A stretch of 64,000 bases of DNA from JAVVEH01 sp032251435 (GCA_032251435.1 JAVVEH010000011.1:31550-95549); one strand, 5' to 3'; counted from the stretch's first letter, positions 24,974-34,390 are shown. Made by a program: numbers and translations. The notes: a model not told the origin generated them from the sequence alone.

Positions 24974-27145
24974 TTACGGCGCCGGGTTGACAGACTCATC
25001 GGCCCGCGCGTCGCGGGGCGCTTGTTTCACGGCTAATCTTTCCGCTTGTCCACGCCCCCATTTAACCAGGCAGAGCAAGAGCAAAAAGATCAGCGTTCCG
25101 ATCAGGACGCGGCGAAGGACAAAGCTGGGAATTCCCTTGGCGTTTTTCGGATAGGCGGGCCGTTGGGTGAAATAGCGCCCCTGTGACCGGGTCAACCGCA
25201 TACAGGCGTTTATCGCCCATCCGGAGCCCTCGAGAATGGCGCTTAAATCCCGGCGTTTGAGTTTCAAGTACGCGACCAGGGCCAGGGGAACAAACACTAC
25301 CGCCAAGGCGCCTGACAGTCCCCATAAGATCGCCCAGGGATTAATTTCGGACAGTGTCTTGGTGATATACGCCGCCGCCGATCCCAGCGCCGCCAGCGCC
25401 ACGCCGCCGCCCATCATCATCCCCCCCGCCGTGGTCATCGCGCCCGGCTGCGCCGTGGCCGGGGGCGGCGCGGCCGTTGGATTGGTCAGAGCGCCCGTAG
25501 TCCGTTGTTCGAATTTTTTATCAGCGATACTGCTCCAGGATTCAACCTTGCCGGTGAGGATTTTGGACAGTTTCTTCAACGGCGCGGATAACGCCTCGGT
25601 GAAGCTGATCGGATTATCGATAATCTCCACAATCCGGGCGTTTTTTTCCCGGCCGTGAACATCATAGAAAACCCCCCGTTTCCCCACCCGCAAATTACCG
25701 CGCGTCCCCGAAGTCACCGGCACGCTCACTTCCAGTTTTTCCAAACCCGGCTCATCCGTCAGTTCCACATACAAAACAAACATGCCTGAATCTTTGGCCA
25801 TTTTGGTGTGCTCGCCCCGGTTTGTGACCTTGACGGCCATATTGAACCGGCGGCCGTCAATGACCAGGGTGCCCACCTCGAAAATAGCCCGGCGGTGAAT
25901 GTCGTATAAATGCGGGAAACTAATGAAATTGTTAACAAACGTAATCAGCAGGGATTGAAAAAGAACCGCTTTTTCCACCAAGCGGACCCCGTCAAGCACA
26001 ACCCCGGTCCGGTCGCTTTCCGCGATCAATTCACGCGTGCGGCTCGGATAGTCTGACGCGAGATAACGCTCCCACTTTTCTTCGCCCAGACGGGCGACCC
26101 GGTCGCCGACCCGCTCATCAACCCACCGTTGATGGGCGCTGAAAAAATCTTTCATGTCCACCCACTGCAACGCCGTCATTGAGCGGGTCTCCGGGCCAAG
26201 AACAGGCCGGACAACCATACTGAAAAAACGGTCAATTTTGGGACCATAATAGGGATTGACCGACTCGTTCAAACAGAAGATCCGGTCGGCATTCGCCTTG
26301 GCCAGCGGGGCTTTGGCCAAAACGTTCTCAATCACCGCCGGGTCATCAAAATCAAGATCCCGCAATTCCGCTTCCTGCCACCCCATGCGTTGCACAAACC
26401 GCTCATCCAGAGACACCGCTTCACATTGGGCGAAAAACTGATCCAATTTTCCCCGCGCGTCCGAAAAAGCCGCGTATGCGTCCGGAGTGGATGCCCCCAG
26501 GGGCATAATCTCCGTGCTTTTCCCGTCCGCCGGCACATGACCGCGGCGGGCCCATTCCAGAAACGCCCGTCCCGCGTCCATAAACTCAGTCAACTTTTTC
26601 TCATCAATGCCCGTCGCCCCGCTGGGATGCGCCGCCCCGCCCACCGTGTCCAACGCGTCAATGATAAATGCTTTCAAGCCATCATCATCCGCCGCCGCGG
26701 GTAAAATCACCCCCCACTCACTGACCGGACGGACTTCGGCTTCGGCTTTTATTTTCCGCACGGCCGCCAAATCAAGCGCCCCGCCCCGGGCGCCCGTCTG
26801 ATAAAGCATTTTCTCCGCCGCGGTCCGCACCCTGGCCCCATCCGCGTGAGACGGGTTGACGGTGTCCAAATTTAGGATATCCGCCCCCTGATCCAGGCCG
26901 GTGTGATCGGTGAAAAGGGCCACTGTCCAACGAATCGCCTGGCGCACATCGTCGCAGGTGACGCGGCCGTCACCATCCGCGTCCAAAAGACTGAGAAAGA
27001 CACCGTCAAACAGAAGCGTGTCCACCGGCGCGCTGACCGCGACCCAATGCGCCTCGTCCAAGGCTAAGGCGTGACGGAGATCCGCCGTGGATTCGATACG
27101 CAGATGAGGCGCTGAGCCAAATAATTTAAATGAAGGAGATGTCAT
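24974..27145 (-). CDS. EF-hand membrane protein of unknown function
   Basis: 723 residues from ATG 27145 (a longer frame from 27226 adds 27 non-conserved residues). Near the N-terminus one canonical EF-hand loop is visible (DADGDGRVTCDD), with a second weaker DQGADILNLDTVN-type segment, suggesting Ca binding. The middle is a long soluble region without recognised motifs. The C-terminal ~180 residues contain a Pro/Ala-rich linker, a Gly/Met-rich small-residue hydrophobic segment and two or three transmembrane helices. It lies 77 bp downstream of the Sel1-repeat gene on the same strand, so the two probably form an operon. I know of no function; an envelope protein with Ca-dependent behaviour is inferred. 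Confidence 0.78.
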   Translation of the reverse strand: MTSPSFKLFGSAPHLRIESTADLRHALALDEAHWVAVSAPVDTLLFDGVFLSLLDADGDGRVTCDDVRQAIRWTVALFTDHTGLDQGADILNLDTVNPSHADGARVRTAAEKMLYQTGARGGALDLAAVRKIKAEAEVRPVSEWGVILPAAADDDGLKAFIIDALDTVGGAAHPSGATGIDEKKLTEFMDAGRAFLEWARRGHVPADGKSTEIMPLGASTPDAYAAFSDARGKLDQFFAQCEAVSLDERFVQRMGWQEAELRDLDFDDPAVIENVLAKAPLAKANADRIFCLNESVNPYYGPKIDRFFSMVVRPVLGPETRSMTALQWVDMKDFFSAHQRWVDERVGDRVARLGEEKWERYLASDYPSRTRELIAESDRTGVVLDGVRLVEKAVLFQSLLITFVNNFISFPHLYDIHRRAIFEVGTLVIDGRRFNMAVKVTNRGEHTKMAKDSGMFVLYVELTDEPGLEKLEVSVPVTSGTRGNLRVGKRGVFYDVHGREKNARIVEIIDNPISFTEALSAPLKKLSKILTGKVESWSSIADKKFEQRTTGALTNPTAAPPPATAQPGAMTTAGGMMMGGGVALAALGSAAAYITKTLSEINPWAILWGLSGALAVVFVPLALVAYLKLKRRDLSAILEGSGWAINACMRLTRSQGRYFTQRPAYPKNAKGIPSFVLRRVLIGTLIFLLLLCLVKWGRGQAERLAVKQAPRDARADESVNPAP

Positions 27146-27222
27146 GTCACTCACTCTGTCATTATTCCACACACATCCGCTGTCACCAGCCGGGCGCTCC
27201 GCCGTGTTGCCAACGCGGCGGA

Positions 27223-27789
27223 TCACATCGCGCCGTCAGCGGCTCGCAATTTTTTCAACGTCAGCAACAAAGCGTCCGCTTCCGTTTTTTCATCCCGAGA
27301 CAATTTTTTCTTAATATTTTTCAGAGCTGTTTTGACATCCCGGCGGCCCAGTTCGGCGGCCAGACTGAACCAGGCGTGGGCGCTCACCCAGTCGCTGTCA
27401 ATCTCTTTACCCAGATAAAACATCATGCCCAGACGATACGCGCCTTCCGGATCTCCCCCCAACGCCGCGTCACAATAAAACTGAGTGGCCTTTTCAGGAT
27501 CAGCGGGAATGCCGTCCCCCGACAGGTGAATCGTTCCAAGCTCAAGCTGAGCCCCGGTGTGCCCCCGCGCCGCGGCGGCGCTCAACCAGCGCAAAGCCTT
27601 GTCCATATCATGCAGCTGGGGATGAGGATCGCGATGAATTTTCGCCAGCATTAACTGGGCTTCAACCACGCCGGTGTTAGCCAAATGGATCAAGGCGCCA
27701 CTAATGACAAGCCGGCCGTCCACGCGGCTGATGGCCGGCTCTTCCCTGGGCGCTCCCCCTTGACTGGCTGTCGTCCCGTTTTCAGACAT
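27223..27789 (-). CDS. Sel1-repeat (TPR-like) protein
   Basis: 188 residues from ATG 27789 (MSENGTTASQGG); the frame extends upstream to 27921 but those residues are low-complexity and overlap the tRNA promoter region. Three to four Sel1-like repeats follow, for example A(L)RWLSAAAARGHTGAQLELGTI and KATQFYCDAALGGDPEGAYRLGMMF, then AHAWFSLAAELGRRD. Sel1 repeats form superhelical protein-binding surfaces, often in secreted or regulatory proteins; here there is no signal peptide. It precedes the EF-hand protein gene by 77 bp and probably works with it. Confidence 0.85.
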   Translation of the reverse strand: MSENGTTASQGGAPREEPAISRVDGRLVISGALIHLANTGVVEAQLMLAKIHRDPHPQLHDMDKALRWLSAAAARGHTGAQLELGTIHLSGDGIPADPEKATQFYCDAALGGDPEGAYRLGMMFYLGKEIDSDWVSAHAWFSLAAELGRRDVKTALKNIKKKLSRDEKTEADALLLTLKKLRAADGAM

Positions 27790-27924
27790 GACATTCCACT
27801 TGGTTCTCAAAAAAAATCCAACGACCGGTTTCAAGGAGCAATATAGAACATTTTTCGTAGAATTCTCCTCTTTTCCATTTGTACACACAATCTTATCCAT
27901 TAAATTAACGCTCTGTTTCATTCA

Positions 27925-27999
<75 letters not shown>

Positions 28000-28034
28000 T
28001 TGTCCCATGACCGCTCCCCAGCGGTTCTTGTCGG

Positions 28035-28089
<55 letters not shown>

Positions 28090-28189
28090 NNNNNNNNNNN
28101 NNNNNNNNNNNNNNNNNNNNNNNNNNNNNNNNNNNNNNNNNNNNNNNNNNNNNNNNNNNNNNNNNNNNNNNNNNNNNNNNNNNNNNNNN
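28090..28189. other. 100-N assembly gap in the tRNA-Gly array
   Basis: Exactly 100 N, the usual placeholder for a gap of unknown length. Both edges are the same tRNA-Gly sequence (split at the T-loop), so unresolved repeat copies are the likely cause and the number of tRNA-Gly genes is unknown. Confidence 0.98.
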
Positions 28190-28209
28190 GAGTCCGTTCA
28201 TCCGCTCCA
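28190..28209 (+). tRNA. tRNA-Gly 3' fragment after the gap
   Basis: The end of the T-arm, acceptor strand CATCCGC and encoded CCA, identical to the first copy. It is either the 3' half of the copy that starts at 28035 or of a further copy hidden in the gap. Confidence 0.85.
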
Positions 28210-28242
28210 TTTTTCTTCTGCCCCCCCGGCGGCTCTCGCCGG

Positions 28243-28316
28243 GCGGATGCGGCTCAATGGTCGAGCGCCGCCTCGCCAAGGTGGATGGTGACGGTTCGAG
28301 TCCGTTCATCCGCTCC
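28243..28316 (+). pseudogene. degenerate tRNA-Gly copy
   Basis: Follows the same plan as the intact tRNA-Gly but with about eight substitutions, all from A/T to G/C. They include U8 to C, A9 to G, A21 to C, A26 to G and U33 to C (the normally invariant base before the anticodon); the encoded CCA is changed to CCG. Stems can still form. Loss of U8 and U33 makes it a likely pseudo-tRNA. Confidence 0.65.
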
Positions 28317-28479
28317 GACAATCCCGCCCCCCTGTCTTCCCCCCCCCGTGGTGTCCTTTTTAAAATGATATACGATCGGTGAACTTTTAAAGCGGAACTT
28401 TGTCTATATGTTATCATTGAATTCAAAATCATCTCATGAGTATTCGTGACAGGCAACCCATTATTTGAAAGGAATTGGT

Positions 28480-29379
28480 ATGTGGGATTACACTGATAAA
28501 GTCATGCAGCATTTTCTTCATCCGCACAACGTCGGGGAATTGGCCGATGCCGACGGGGTGGGTGAAGTGGGAAATATCAGTTGCGGGGACGCGCTGAAAT
28601 TGTATATCAAACTGGATGAGAACAAACAGAAAATCATCGACGCCAAATTTCAGACTTTTGGCTGCGCCAGCGCCATCGCCAGCGCTTCGGCCTTGACCGA
28701 TTTGGTGATTGGCATGCCCCTTTCTGAGGCGGAAAAACTCAGCAATCAGGACATCGCGGACTTTTTAGGTCAACTGCCGGAAGAAAAAATGCACTGCTCG
28801 GTCATGGGGATGGAGGCGTTGCAAGCCGCCATCGCCAACTTTCGCGGAGAAAGTGACGGCAAGGTGACTCCCGGAGATGATGACCACGATCATTATGACC
28901 GGGAAGGGTTGGACCGGATTATCTGCTATTGCTTCGGGGTGACGGAGCGGAAAATCCGGGACGTGGTCACGGCGAATAATTTAAGCACGGTTGAGGATGT
29001 CATCCACTATTGCAAAGCGGGCGGGGGGTGTGGCGGATGCCGGCCAGACATTGAGGACATTCTCGCGTCGTTGAAAGACGAGAAAGACGCTGTCGCAAAA
29101 GCGGCTGGAGCGGAAGAATCAGCGGCGGCGAAGCCGATGACAAACATTCAACGAATCATGCTGATTCAGAAAGTCGTCGATGAGGAGATCCGCCCGGGAC
29201 TCAAATCGGACGGGGGCGACATGGAGCTTCTGGACGTGAATGGTGACCGGGTGATCGTCAAACTCACCGGCGCTTGCGCAGGCTGTCCGGGGGCTCACGT
29301 GACGCTGAAACGGTGGGTGGAAGCCAAACTGCGTGAACAGGTGTCGCCAAAACTTGTTGTTGAGGAGATCACCCCATGA
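28480..29379 (+). CDS. nifU: Fe-S cluster scaffold NifU
   Basis: 299 residues from ATG 28480, which has GAAAGGA 7 bp upstream; the in-frame start at 28465 is less likely. Three domains are seen: an IscU-like scaffold with Cys in NISCGD, FGCAS and MHCSVMG; a central ferredoxin-like [2Fe-2S] domain with CYCFGV and GGGCGGC; and a C-terminal Nfu domain with CAGCPGA. NifU assembles Fe-S clusters with sulfur from NifS and passes them to apoproteins. It overlaps nifS by 4 bp (ATGA). No nitrogenase gene is present, so this NIF-type system is probably the general cluster machinery, as in several anaerobes. Confidence 0.95.
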   Translation: MWDYTDKVMQHFLHPHNVGELADADGVGEVGNISCGDALKLYIKLDENKQKIIDAKFQTFGCASAIASASALTDLVIGMPLSEAEKLSNQDIADFLGQLPEEKMHCSVMGMEALQAAIANFRGESDGKVTPGDDDHDHYDREGLDRIICYCFGVTERKIRDVVTANNLSTVEDVIHYCKAGGGCGGCRPDIEDILASLKDEKDAVAKAAGAEESAAAKPMTNIQRIMLIQKVVDEEIRPGLKSDGGDMELLDVNGDRVIVKLTGACAGCPGAHVTLKRWVEAKLREQVSPKLVVEEITP

Positions 29380-30536
29380 CTGCTGATGTGATTTACCTTG
29401 ACAACAACGCCACCACGTGTGTGGCCCCGGAAGTATTTGAGGCGATGAAACCGTTTCTGACCACCTATTACGGCAACGCCTCCAGCATTCACACCTTCGG
29501 GGGCCAAGTCGGCGCCGCCGTGCGTGAGGCGCGGGAAAGCCTCGCCCGTCTCATTGGCGCGGAACCGGATGAAATTATCTTCACCAGTTGCGGAACGGAG
29601 TCGGACAACGCGGCGATGTTAAGCGCCTTGGAAAACGATGTCCGCCGTCGGCATATCGTCACCTCAAAAGTGGAGCATCCCGCCGTGTTGGGTCTGTGTA
29701 AACGCCTGCATGAACGCGGATATAAAATTGATTATTGTCCGGTCAATAACCGAGGGCAATTGTGCATGAGCGCTCTGTGTGAGTTGGTGACCGACCAAAC
29801 CGCCTTGGTCTCCATCATGTGGGCCAATAACGAGACCGGCAATATTTATCCGGTTTTTGAAGCGGCGGAGATCGCCCACCAAAGCGGGGCGCTGTTCCAT
29901 ACCGACGCGGTTCAAGCCGTCGGCAAGGTCCCCATCGACTTGCGACAGAACAACATTGATTTTCTTTCTCTTAGCGGCCACAAGTTGCATGCGCCGAAAG
30001 GGATTGGCGCGCTCTACATCAAACGGCGGACGAAATTTTATCCCAGCATGATCGGTGGCCACCAGGAAGACGGCCGCCGGGCCGGCACTGAAAACGTGGC
30101 CGGCATTGTCGCGTTGGGTGAAGCCGCCCGGTTGGCGGGTGAGCATATCGAGGAGGAAAACACCCGGGTCAGCGCCATGCGTGACCGATTGGAAAGCGGG
30201 ATTTTAAAACAATGCCCGGACGCTTTTGTGAACGGCAATCCGCGCTCTCGACTGCCCAACACAACCAATATCAGTTTTTCATATATTGAGGGGGAATCCA
30301 TCCTCCTGCATTTGGATCAACATGGTATCGCCGCATCCTCCGGATCGGCCTGCACGTCAGGCTCGCTGGAACCATCTCATGTCTTGAGGGCGATGGGGGT
30401 GCCGGAAATAAAACTGCACGGAAGCCTTCGTCTCAGTCTGTCCCGCTACACCACGGACCGGGAAATAGATAAGACGCTGAAAACACTTCCTCCGATTGTC
30501 GAGGAACTGCGGAGCATTTCTCCCTACGGCCGATAG
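29376..30536 (+). CDS. nifS: cysteine desulfurase NifS
   Basis: 386 residues, class V aminotransferase fold. The N-terminus (VIYLDNNATT) is the standard opening. The PLP lysine is in LSGHKLHAPKG, and the catalytic Cys is in the mobile loop SSGSACTSG near residue 325. The enzyme takes sulfur from cysteine, giving alanine, and loads it on NifU. The start overlaps the nifU stop by 4 bp, showing translational coupling. Length and motifs are normal. Confidence 0.96.
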   Translation: MTADVIYLDNNATTCVAPEVFEAMKPFLTTYYGNASSIHTFGGQVGAAVREARESLARLIGAEPDEIIFTSCGTESDNAAMLSALENDVRRRHIVTSKVEHPAVLGLCKRLHERGYKIDYCPVNNRGQLCMSALCELVTDQTALVSIMWANNETGNIYPVFEAAEIAHQSGALFHTDAVQAVGKVPIDLRQNNIDFLSLSGHKLHAPKGIGALYIKRRTKFYPSMIGGHQEDGRRAGTENVAGIVALGEAARLAGEHIEEENTRVSAMRDRLESGILKQCPDAFVNGNPRSRLPNTTNISFSYIEGESILLHLDQHGIAASSGSACTSGSLEPSHVLRAMGVPEIKLHGSLRLSLSRYTTDREIDKTLKTLPPIVEELRSISPYGR

Positions 30537-30650
30537 GCAGGCGCTGACGGCATGGTGGAAAACTCACCCCGTTCCATGCGGATCTTGGAGGATAAACGAG
30601 TTGGTGATTCCACTCTACCCTCACCCTCAACAAAAAAGGATGATTTAATT

Positions 30651-31154
30651 ATGGCAGGAAAAGTCGCTATTCTTATGGGCAGCAAATCAGATCTTCCGAA
30701 ATTGGAAGGCGGCATTAACATTCTGAAGGATTTTGGTGTGCCGGTCACCGTCCGGGTGATGTCCGCCCACCGGACCCCGGATGTCGTCGCTGATTTTGTC
30801 AGCAACGCCGCGGACAACGGCTATAAAGTCATCATCTGCGCGGCGGGCATGGCCGCCCATTTGGGCGGTGTGGCCGCCGCCCACACTCTCTTGCCAGTGA
30901 TTGGCATTCCTATTGACGGCGGCGCTCTCAATGGTGTGGACGCGCTGTACGCGACCGTTCAAATGCCGCCCGGCATCGCTGTCGCGACCGTCGGCATCGG
31001 CAGCAGCGGCGCGAAAAACGCCGCCCTGATCGCCGTTCAAATCCTCGCCTTGAGCGAACCTGAATTAATGGAAAAACTGGCGGCGTTCCGCCGGGATCAG
31101 CGGCGGCAAGTCACTGAGGCTGATCAAGAGGTTCAAGCCCTGCATAACCGCTGA
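30651..31154 (+). CDS. purE: N5-carboxyaminoimidazole ribonucleotide mutase PurE
   Basis: 167 residues from ATG 30651 (MAGKVAILMG), with AAGGA 10 bp upstream; the frame runs further upstream but without family similarity. GSKSDLP, SAHRTPD and AAGMAAHLGGV are the PurE signatures, and the size fits class I enzymes that convert N5-CAIR to CAIR in purine synthesis. Class I PurE works with PurK, which is not adjacent. It follows nifS by 114 bp and is followed by a hairpin terminator. Confidence 0.95.
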   Translation: MAGKVAILMGSKSDLPKLEGGINILKDFGVPVTVRVMSAHRTPDVVADFVSNAADNGYKVIICAAGMAAHLGGVAAAHTLLPVIGIPIDGGALNGVDALYATVQMPPGIAVATVGIGSSGAKNAALIAVQILALSEPELMEKLAAFRRDQRRQVTEADQEVQALHNR

Positions 31155-31178
31155 GTTGACGGGCGAAAACTCAATGCG

Positions 31179-31209
31179 AAAACCTCTTCCCTGTTTGCGG
31201 AGAGGTTTT
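31179..31209 (+). terminator. hairpin terminator after purE
   Basis: AAAACCTCT (31179-31187) and AGAGGTTTT (31201-31209) form the outer stem, with an inner CC/GG pair and an 8-nt loop; the 3' arm ends in four T. The rest of 31210-31474, up to rex, shows no gene. Confidence 0.65.
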
Positions 31210-31474
31210 GGCGCTGCCTTGAAACCCGTGCCACACCGGCGGAACCGGACCCAACCTATCAAAGCGTTCCGCAAAACTTCGCCAGGTTGGCAAAAAAGAC
31301 CTTTTTTCAGCTTGATGTCGCGCCATCCGGACAGTTTCCGGCTTTTTCCCCGCGGTTCCACCTGTGTCTGAACGGTTAAAAACACGATTGACCGGCTTGA
31401 CGTATGTCATTTGGAAGGACATTTTAAAAACCACTCGCCTCGTGGACAGATGTGCGTTAAGCAGCGAAAGACTC

Positions 31475-32125
31475 ATGACCCGCAGAATAAAACTACATAA
31501 CCTCCCCAGTATCCGTCGGTTGCCCCGCTACCTGCACCTGTTGAAACGCCTCCAGCAGCAAGGTGTGGCCTACGTCTCCGCTCCTAAAATCGCCGATGTT
31601 CTCGGGCTGGCGGGTATTCAGGTCAGAAAAGATCTGGCGCTCACCGGCATTGTGGGAAAACCCCGGGTGGGATATGAAGTCAGCGCCCTGGTTGAAGCCA
31701 TCGTCAGCCACCTTGGTTGGGATCAGACCCGGCAGGCCGTCCTGGTGGGCGCGGGCTCTCTGGGAACCGCCCTGCTGGGCTATGGGGGATTCACCAATTT
31801 TGGCTTGCGCATTGTCAGCGCGTTTGACGCCTCACCGACGCTGATTAACCGGGAGATTCATGGCATTACGATTCGTCCGGCCCATGAACTCGGCCCCTTC
31901 ATTGAGAAAAACGCGATCCGCATCGGGATTCTCACGGTCTCTCCGGCCGCCGCGCAAAGCGTGACAGACACCATGGTCAACGCCGGAATCCGCGCCATTT
32001 GGAACTTTGTGCCCGCTCCGCTCACGGTGCCCGAACGGGTGATCATTCAAAACGAGGATTTGGCCTGCGGATTGAGTGTGCTCAGCCTTAAACTGGACAT
32101 TGCCCGGACAGAGGCGGAGAAATAA
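31475..32125 (+). CDS. rex: redox-sensing transcriptional repressor Rex
   Basis: 216 residues from ATG 31475 (MTRRIKLHNLPSIRRLP), the usual N-terminus; the longer frame from 31364 adds unrelated residues. An N-terminal winged helix carries VSAPKIADVLGLAGIQVRKDLA. A Rossmann domain follows with VLVGAGSLGTALLGY, which binds NADH/NAD. Rex represses fermentation and respiration genes until NADH rises. Together with nifUS and the class I fumarase subunit it points to redox-controlled anaerobic metabolism. Targets are not evident in the window. Confidence 0.93.
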   Translation: MTRRIKLHNLPSIRRLPRYLHLLKRLQQQGVAYVSAPKIADVLGLAGIQVRKDLALTGIVGKPRVGYEVSALVEAIVSHLGWDQTRQAVLVGAGSLGTALLGYGGFTNFGLRIVSAFDASPTLINREIHGITIRPAHELGPFIEKNAIRIGILTVSPAAAQSVTDTMVNAGIRAIWNFVPAPLTVPERVIIQNEDLACGLSVLSLKLDIARTEAEK

Positions 32126-32208
32126 TCCGGCCGACATAAACGAATCTGTTGGCGAACGTTTTTCACGCCCTTCGTGTCCCGCGCGCCTCCCCCGCGTCGT
32201 TTTGGCAG

Positions 32209-33327
32209 TCAACCGATGTATTCCCATACTTTTCGGATGTAGTAACGGTAATTTTCCAAAGAGGAGCCATTGGGAATCCGGTGATCCAGCCCCAGCATGC
32301 AGCCTCTGGTTGCCATCATCAGCGGAATTTTCCGTTCCAGTTCCGCGTCGATATCCGCCCGTGTTTTTCTGAGGATAAACTTATCCAGTCCGCCTTTGAA
32401 GGCCAACGTCTCGCCATATTTTTTCCGCGTCGCCACGATATCCATGCCGGCGGCGGGTTCCATCGGATGCATGCAGTTGATCCCGCACTCCAGAAAGGCC
32501 GGAATCACTGAATTCATATTTCCGTCGCTGTCCTGATCAAACAACCGGGCGCCCCGGCCGCTCACCAAGTCCCAGACCCGGCGATAATACGGTTTGATGA
32601 ACGTCAAGATTTCCCGGGGGCCAATGAGAGATCCCGATTTCCCCGCCATATCCTCATGGACAAAGAGGACATCCACCGGGACTTCCTGGGTGACTCGATC
32701 GAGAACGTGACAAACGGTTCGCCCCATCGTGTCAAGCATGTCATGAATTAACTCGGGGCACTCATAATACGCGTAGCACAGGGCCTCTTCCCCCATCAAT
32801 TGCCGAGGCTCATCAAAACCGCCCGGCATACTGACTTGAATGACCGCGCCCTCTTTACGCGCTTGGCGGGCCTTGGCCGCCCAATTTTCCCGGAAGCGTG
32901 ACGCGTCGAACAGGTACTTCGGCTTGATCTTCAACCAGTCATCCATGGTCCGCACAGGCCACGTTTCCGGCAGAGGGATCGTGGCGACCCCCTTGCTCAA
33001 CCGCATCACGCGCCCGATGTCGTCCCGGTAGAGCGCGTAATCAGCCGTCTCCTCCAGTAATTCAGACGGCCCGCCCATGCGTCCCGTGTTGACGGCCACA
33101 CCAGCCGTCCGGGGCTCACGAAATGTGAAGGCGCTGAAATCCAGCTCCTGGGGACTGGCCCCCTGCTCTTCCCATTCCTCCTTCAGACCAATCAACGGGC
33201 CGAAAATTTCAATGAAGGGAATCCGGCTTCCCCCTTTAAACGTCATCCAGTCGAGATACTCGTCACGATCCAGACTGGGAGATCGGCTGATTCTCAAATC
33301 AGCATGTGTCGTCCACTTTAATGTCAT
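32209..33327 (-). CDS. uroporphyrinogen decarboxylase-family protein (methyltransferase-like)
   Basis: 372 residues with the URO-D/MtaA TIM-barrel pattern: MSRSPSLDRDEYLDWM-type opening, FVHEDMAGKSGSLIGP, LFDQDSDGNMNSVIPAFLECGINCMHPMEPAAGMD, and a HRIPNGSSLENYRYYI ending. Proteins of this branch are usually not haem enzymes but methyltransferases that move methyl groups to or from corrinoid proteins. It starts 18 bp after the homocysteine methyltransferase gene on the same strand, so the two probably act in one methyl-transfer pathway. No corrinoid protein is present beside them. Substrate unknown. Confidence 0.85.
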   Translation of the reverse strand: MTLKWTTHADLRISRSPSLDRDEYLDWMTFKGGSRIPFIEIFGPLIGLKEEWEEQGASPQELDFSAFTFREPRTAGVAVNTGRMGGPSELLEETADYALYRDDIGRVMRLSKGVATIPLPETWPVRTMDDWLKIKPKYLFDASRFRENWAAKARQARKEGAVIQVSMPGGFDEPRQLMGEEALCYAYYECPELIHDMLDTMGRTVCHVLDRVTQEVPVDVLFVHEDMAGKSGSLIGPREILTFIKPYYRRVWDLVSGRGARLFDQDSDGNMNSVIPAFLECGINCMHPMEPAAGMDIVATRKKYGETLAFKGGLDKFILRKTRADIDAELERKIPLMMATRGCMLGLDHRIPNGSSLENYRYYIRKVWEYIG

Positions 33328-33345
33328 TCTTTTTTTCCCGGTTGT

Positions 33346-34233
33346 TTACCTGTTCAAGGCCGCTTTCATGGCGCGGATATGCGCCGGCGTGGTGCCGCAG
33401 CAACCACCAATGATGTTCGCCCCGGCCGCCACCAGGTCAGGGACTTGAGCCGCCATGTCTTCCGGAGTTTCCGGGAAAACGTCCACACCGTTCACATTAT
33501 GCGGAAGACCGGCGTTGGCATGCACCAGAATCGGCGTGTCCGGCGCCACGTCACGCATGGCGCGGACAATGTCGATCATCCGTTCAATCCCATTGCCGCA
33601 GTTCGTGCCGATGATGTCCGCTCCGGCGTCAATCGCCGCCCGCGCCGCCTCCTGGGGGGAGACGCCCATCATTGTCCGGTAGTCTCCCCTGGCCGTCCGC
33701 TCCAGGGTAAAGGTGCAGATGACTTCCAGGCTGGTGTTTTCCTTGGCGGCTTTAATCGCCAAAGCGGCTTCGTCAATCGCGCTCATGGTTTCAATGCAGA
33801 CCGCGTCGGCGCCGCCTTTTTCAAGCGCCATCGCCTGTTCTTTAAAACTGTTGTAAAGATCCTCCTCCGTCACGTCCCCCAGCAGCAGCATTTTACCTGT
33901 GGGGCCGATCGAGGCGATCACCCAGACATCGTCGCCGGCCGCTTCGCGGGAAATGGCCGCCGCGGCTTCATTAATTTCGCCGACTCGGTCAGCCAGGCCA
34001 TAATGATCCAACTTGTGGCTGGTTCCGCCGAAGCTGTCAGTTTCAATCATATCCGCGCCGGCGGCCACATAACCGGCGGCCACATCGAGCACGTCAGCCG
34101 GGCGGTCCACACACCACAATTCCGGGCATTCACCCGGCTTCAGCCCTTTCTTCTGGAGGAACGTGCCCCAGGCGCCATCGGAAATCAGCGCGCGCCCGCT
34201 CTTGACCGCTTCAACAATCGTTGGTCTACCCAT
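33346..34233 (-). CDS. homocysteine S-methyltransferase domain protein (MetH N-terminal type)
   Basis: 295 residues from ATG 34233 (MGRPTIVEAV); an in-frame start at 34263 is possible. The DGAWGTFLQKKGL opening and the zinc-binding cysteines in GTNCGNG and GGCCGTTP are those of the homocysteine-binding domain of cobalamin-dependent methionine synthase and betaine-homocysteine methyltransferases. It would transfer a methyl group to homocysteine (or a related thiol) via bound zinc. It is a stand-alone version of the first MetH module, and the next gene on the strand is a URO-D-type methyltransferase. Full MetH is not in the window. Confidence 0.88.
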   Translation of the reverse strand: MGRPTIVEAVKSGRALISDGAWGTFLQKKGLKPGECPELWCVDRPADVLDVAAGYVAAGADMIETDSFGGTSHKLDHYGLADRVGEINEAAAAISREAAGDDVWVIASIGPTGKMLLLGDVTEEDLYNSFKEQAMALEKGGADAVCIETMSAIDEAALAIKAAKENTSLEVICTFTLERTARGDYRTMMGVSPQEAARAAIDAGADIIGTNCGNGIERMIDIVRAMRDVAPDTPILVHANAGLPHNVNGVDVFPETPEDMAAQVPDLVAAGANIIGGCCGTTPAHIRAMKAALNR

Positions 34234-34390
34234 GACAGAATGTCTCTTACTTATTTTAATCACTTCACACGATAATAGTTTCAGCGCGGCGGTCTTCTCT
34301 TAAAACAAGGATACTATACAAGGGCAAACGCGCGCCGCCCCGTCCGCGGGCCGTTTTTTTCCCCGACGGGCACACCTCCGGAAACCGGAT

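Noticed and set aside
34264..34390. Riboswitch (cobalamin or S-adenosylmethionine) before the methyltransferase genes
   Set aside because: The 157-bp leader on the minus strand does not show the conserved cores of either class; only short GC-rich hairpins are seen.
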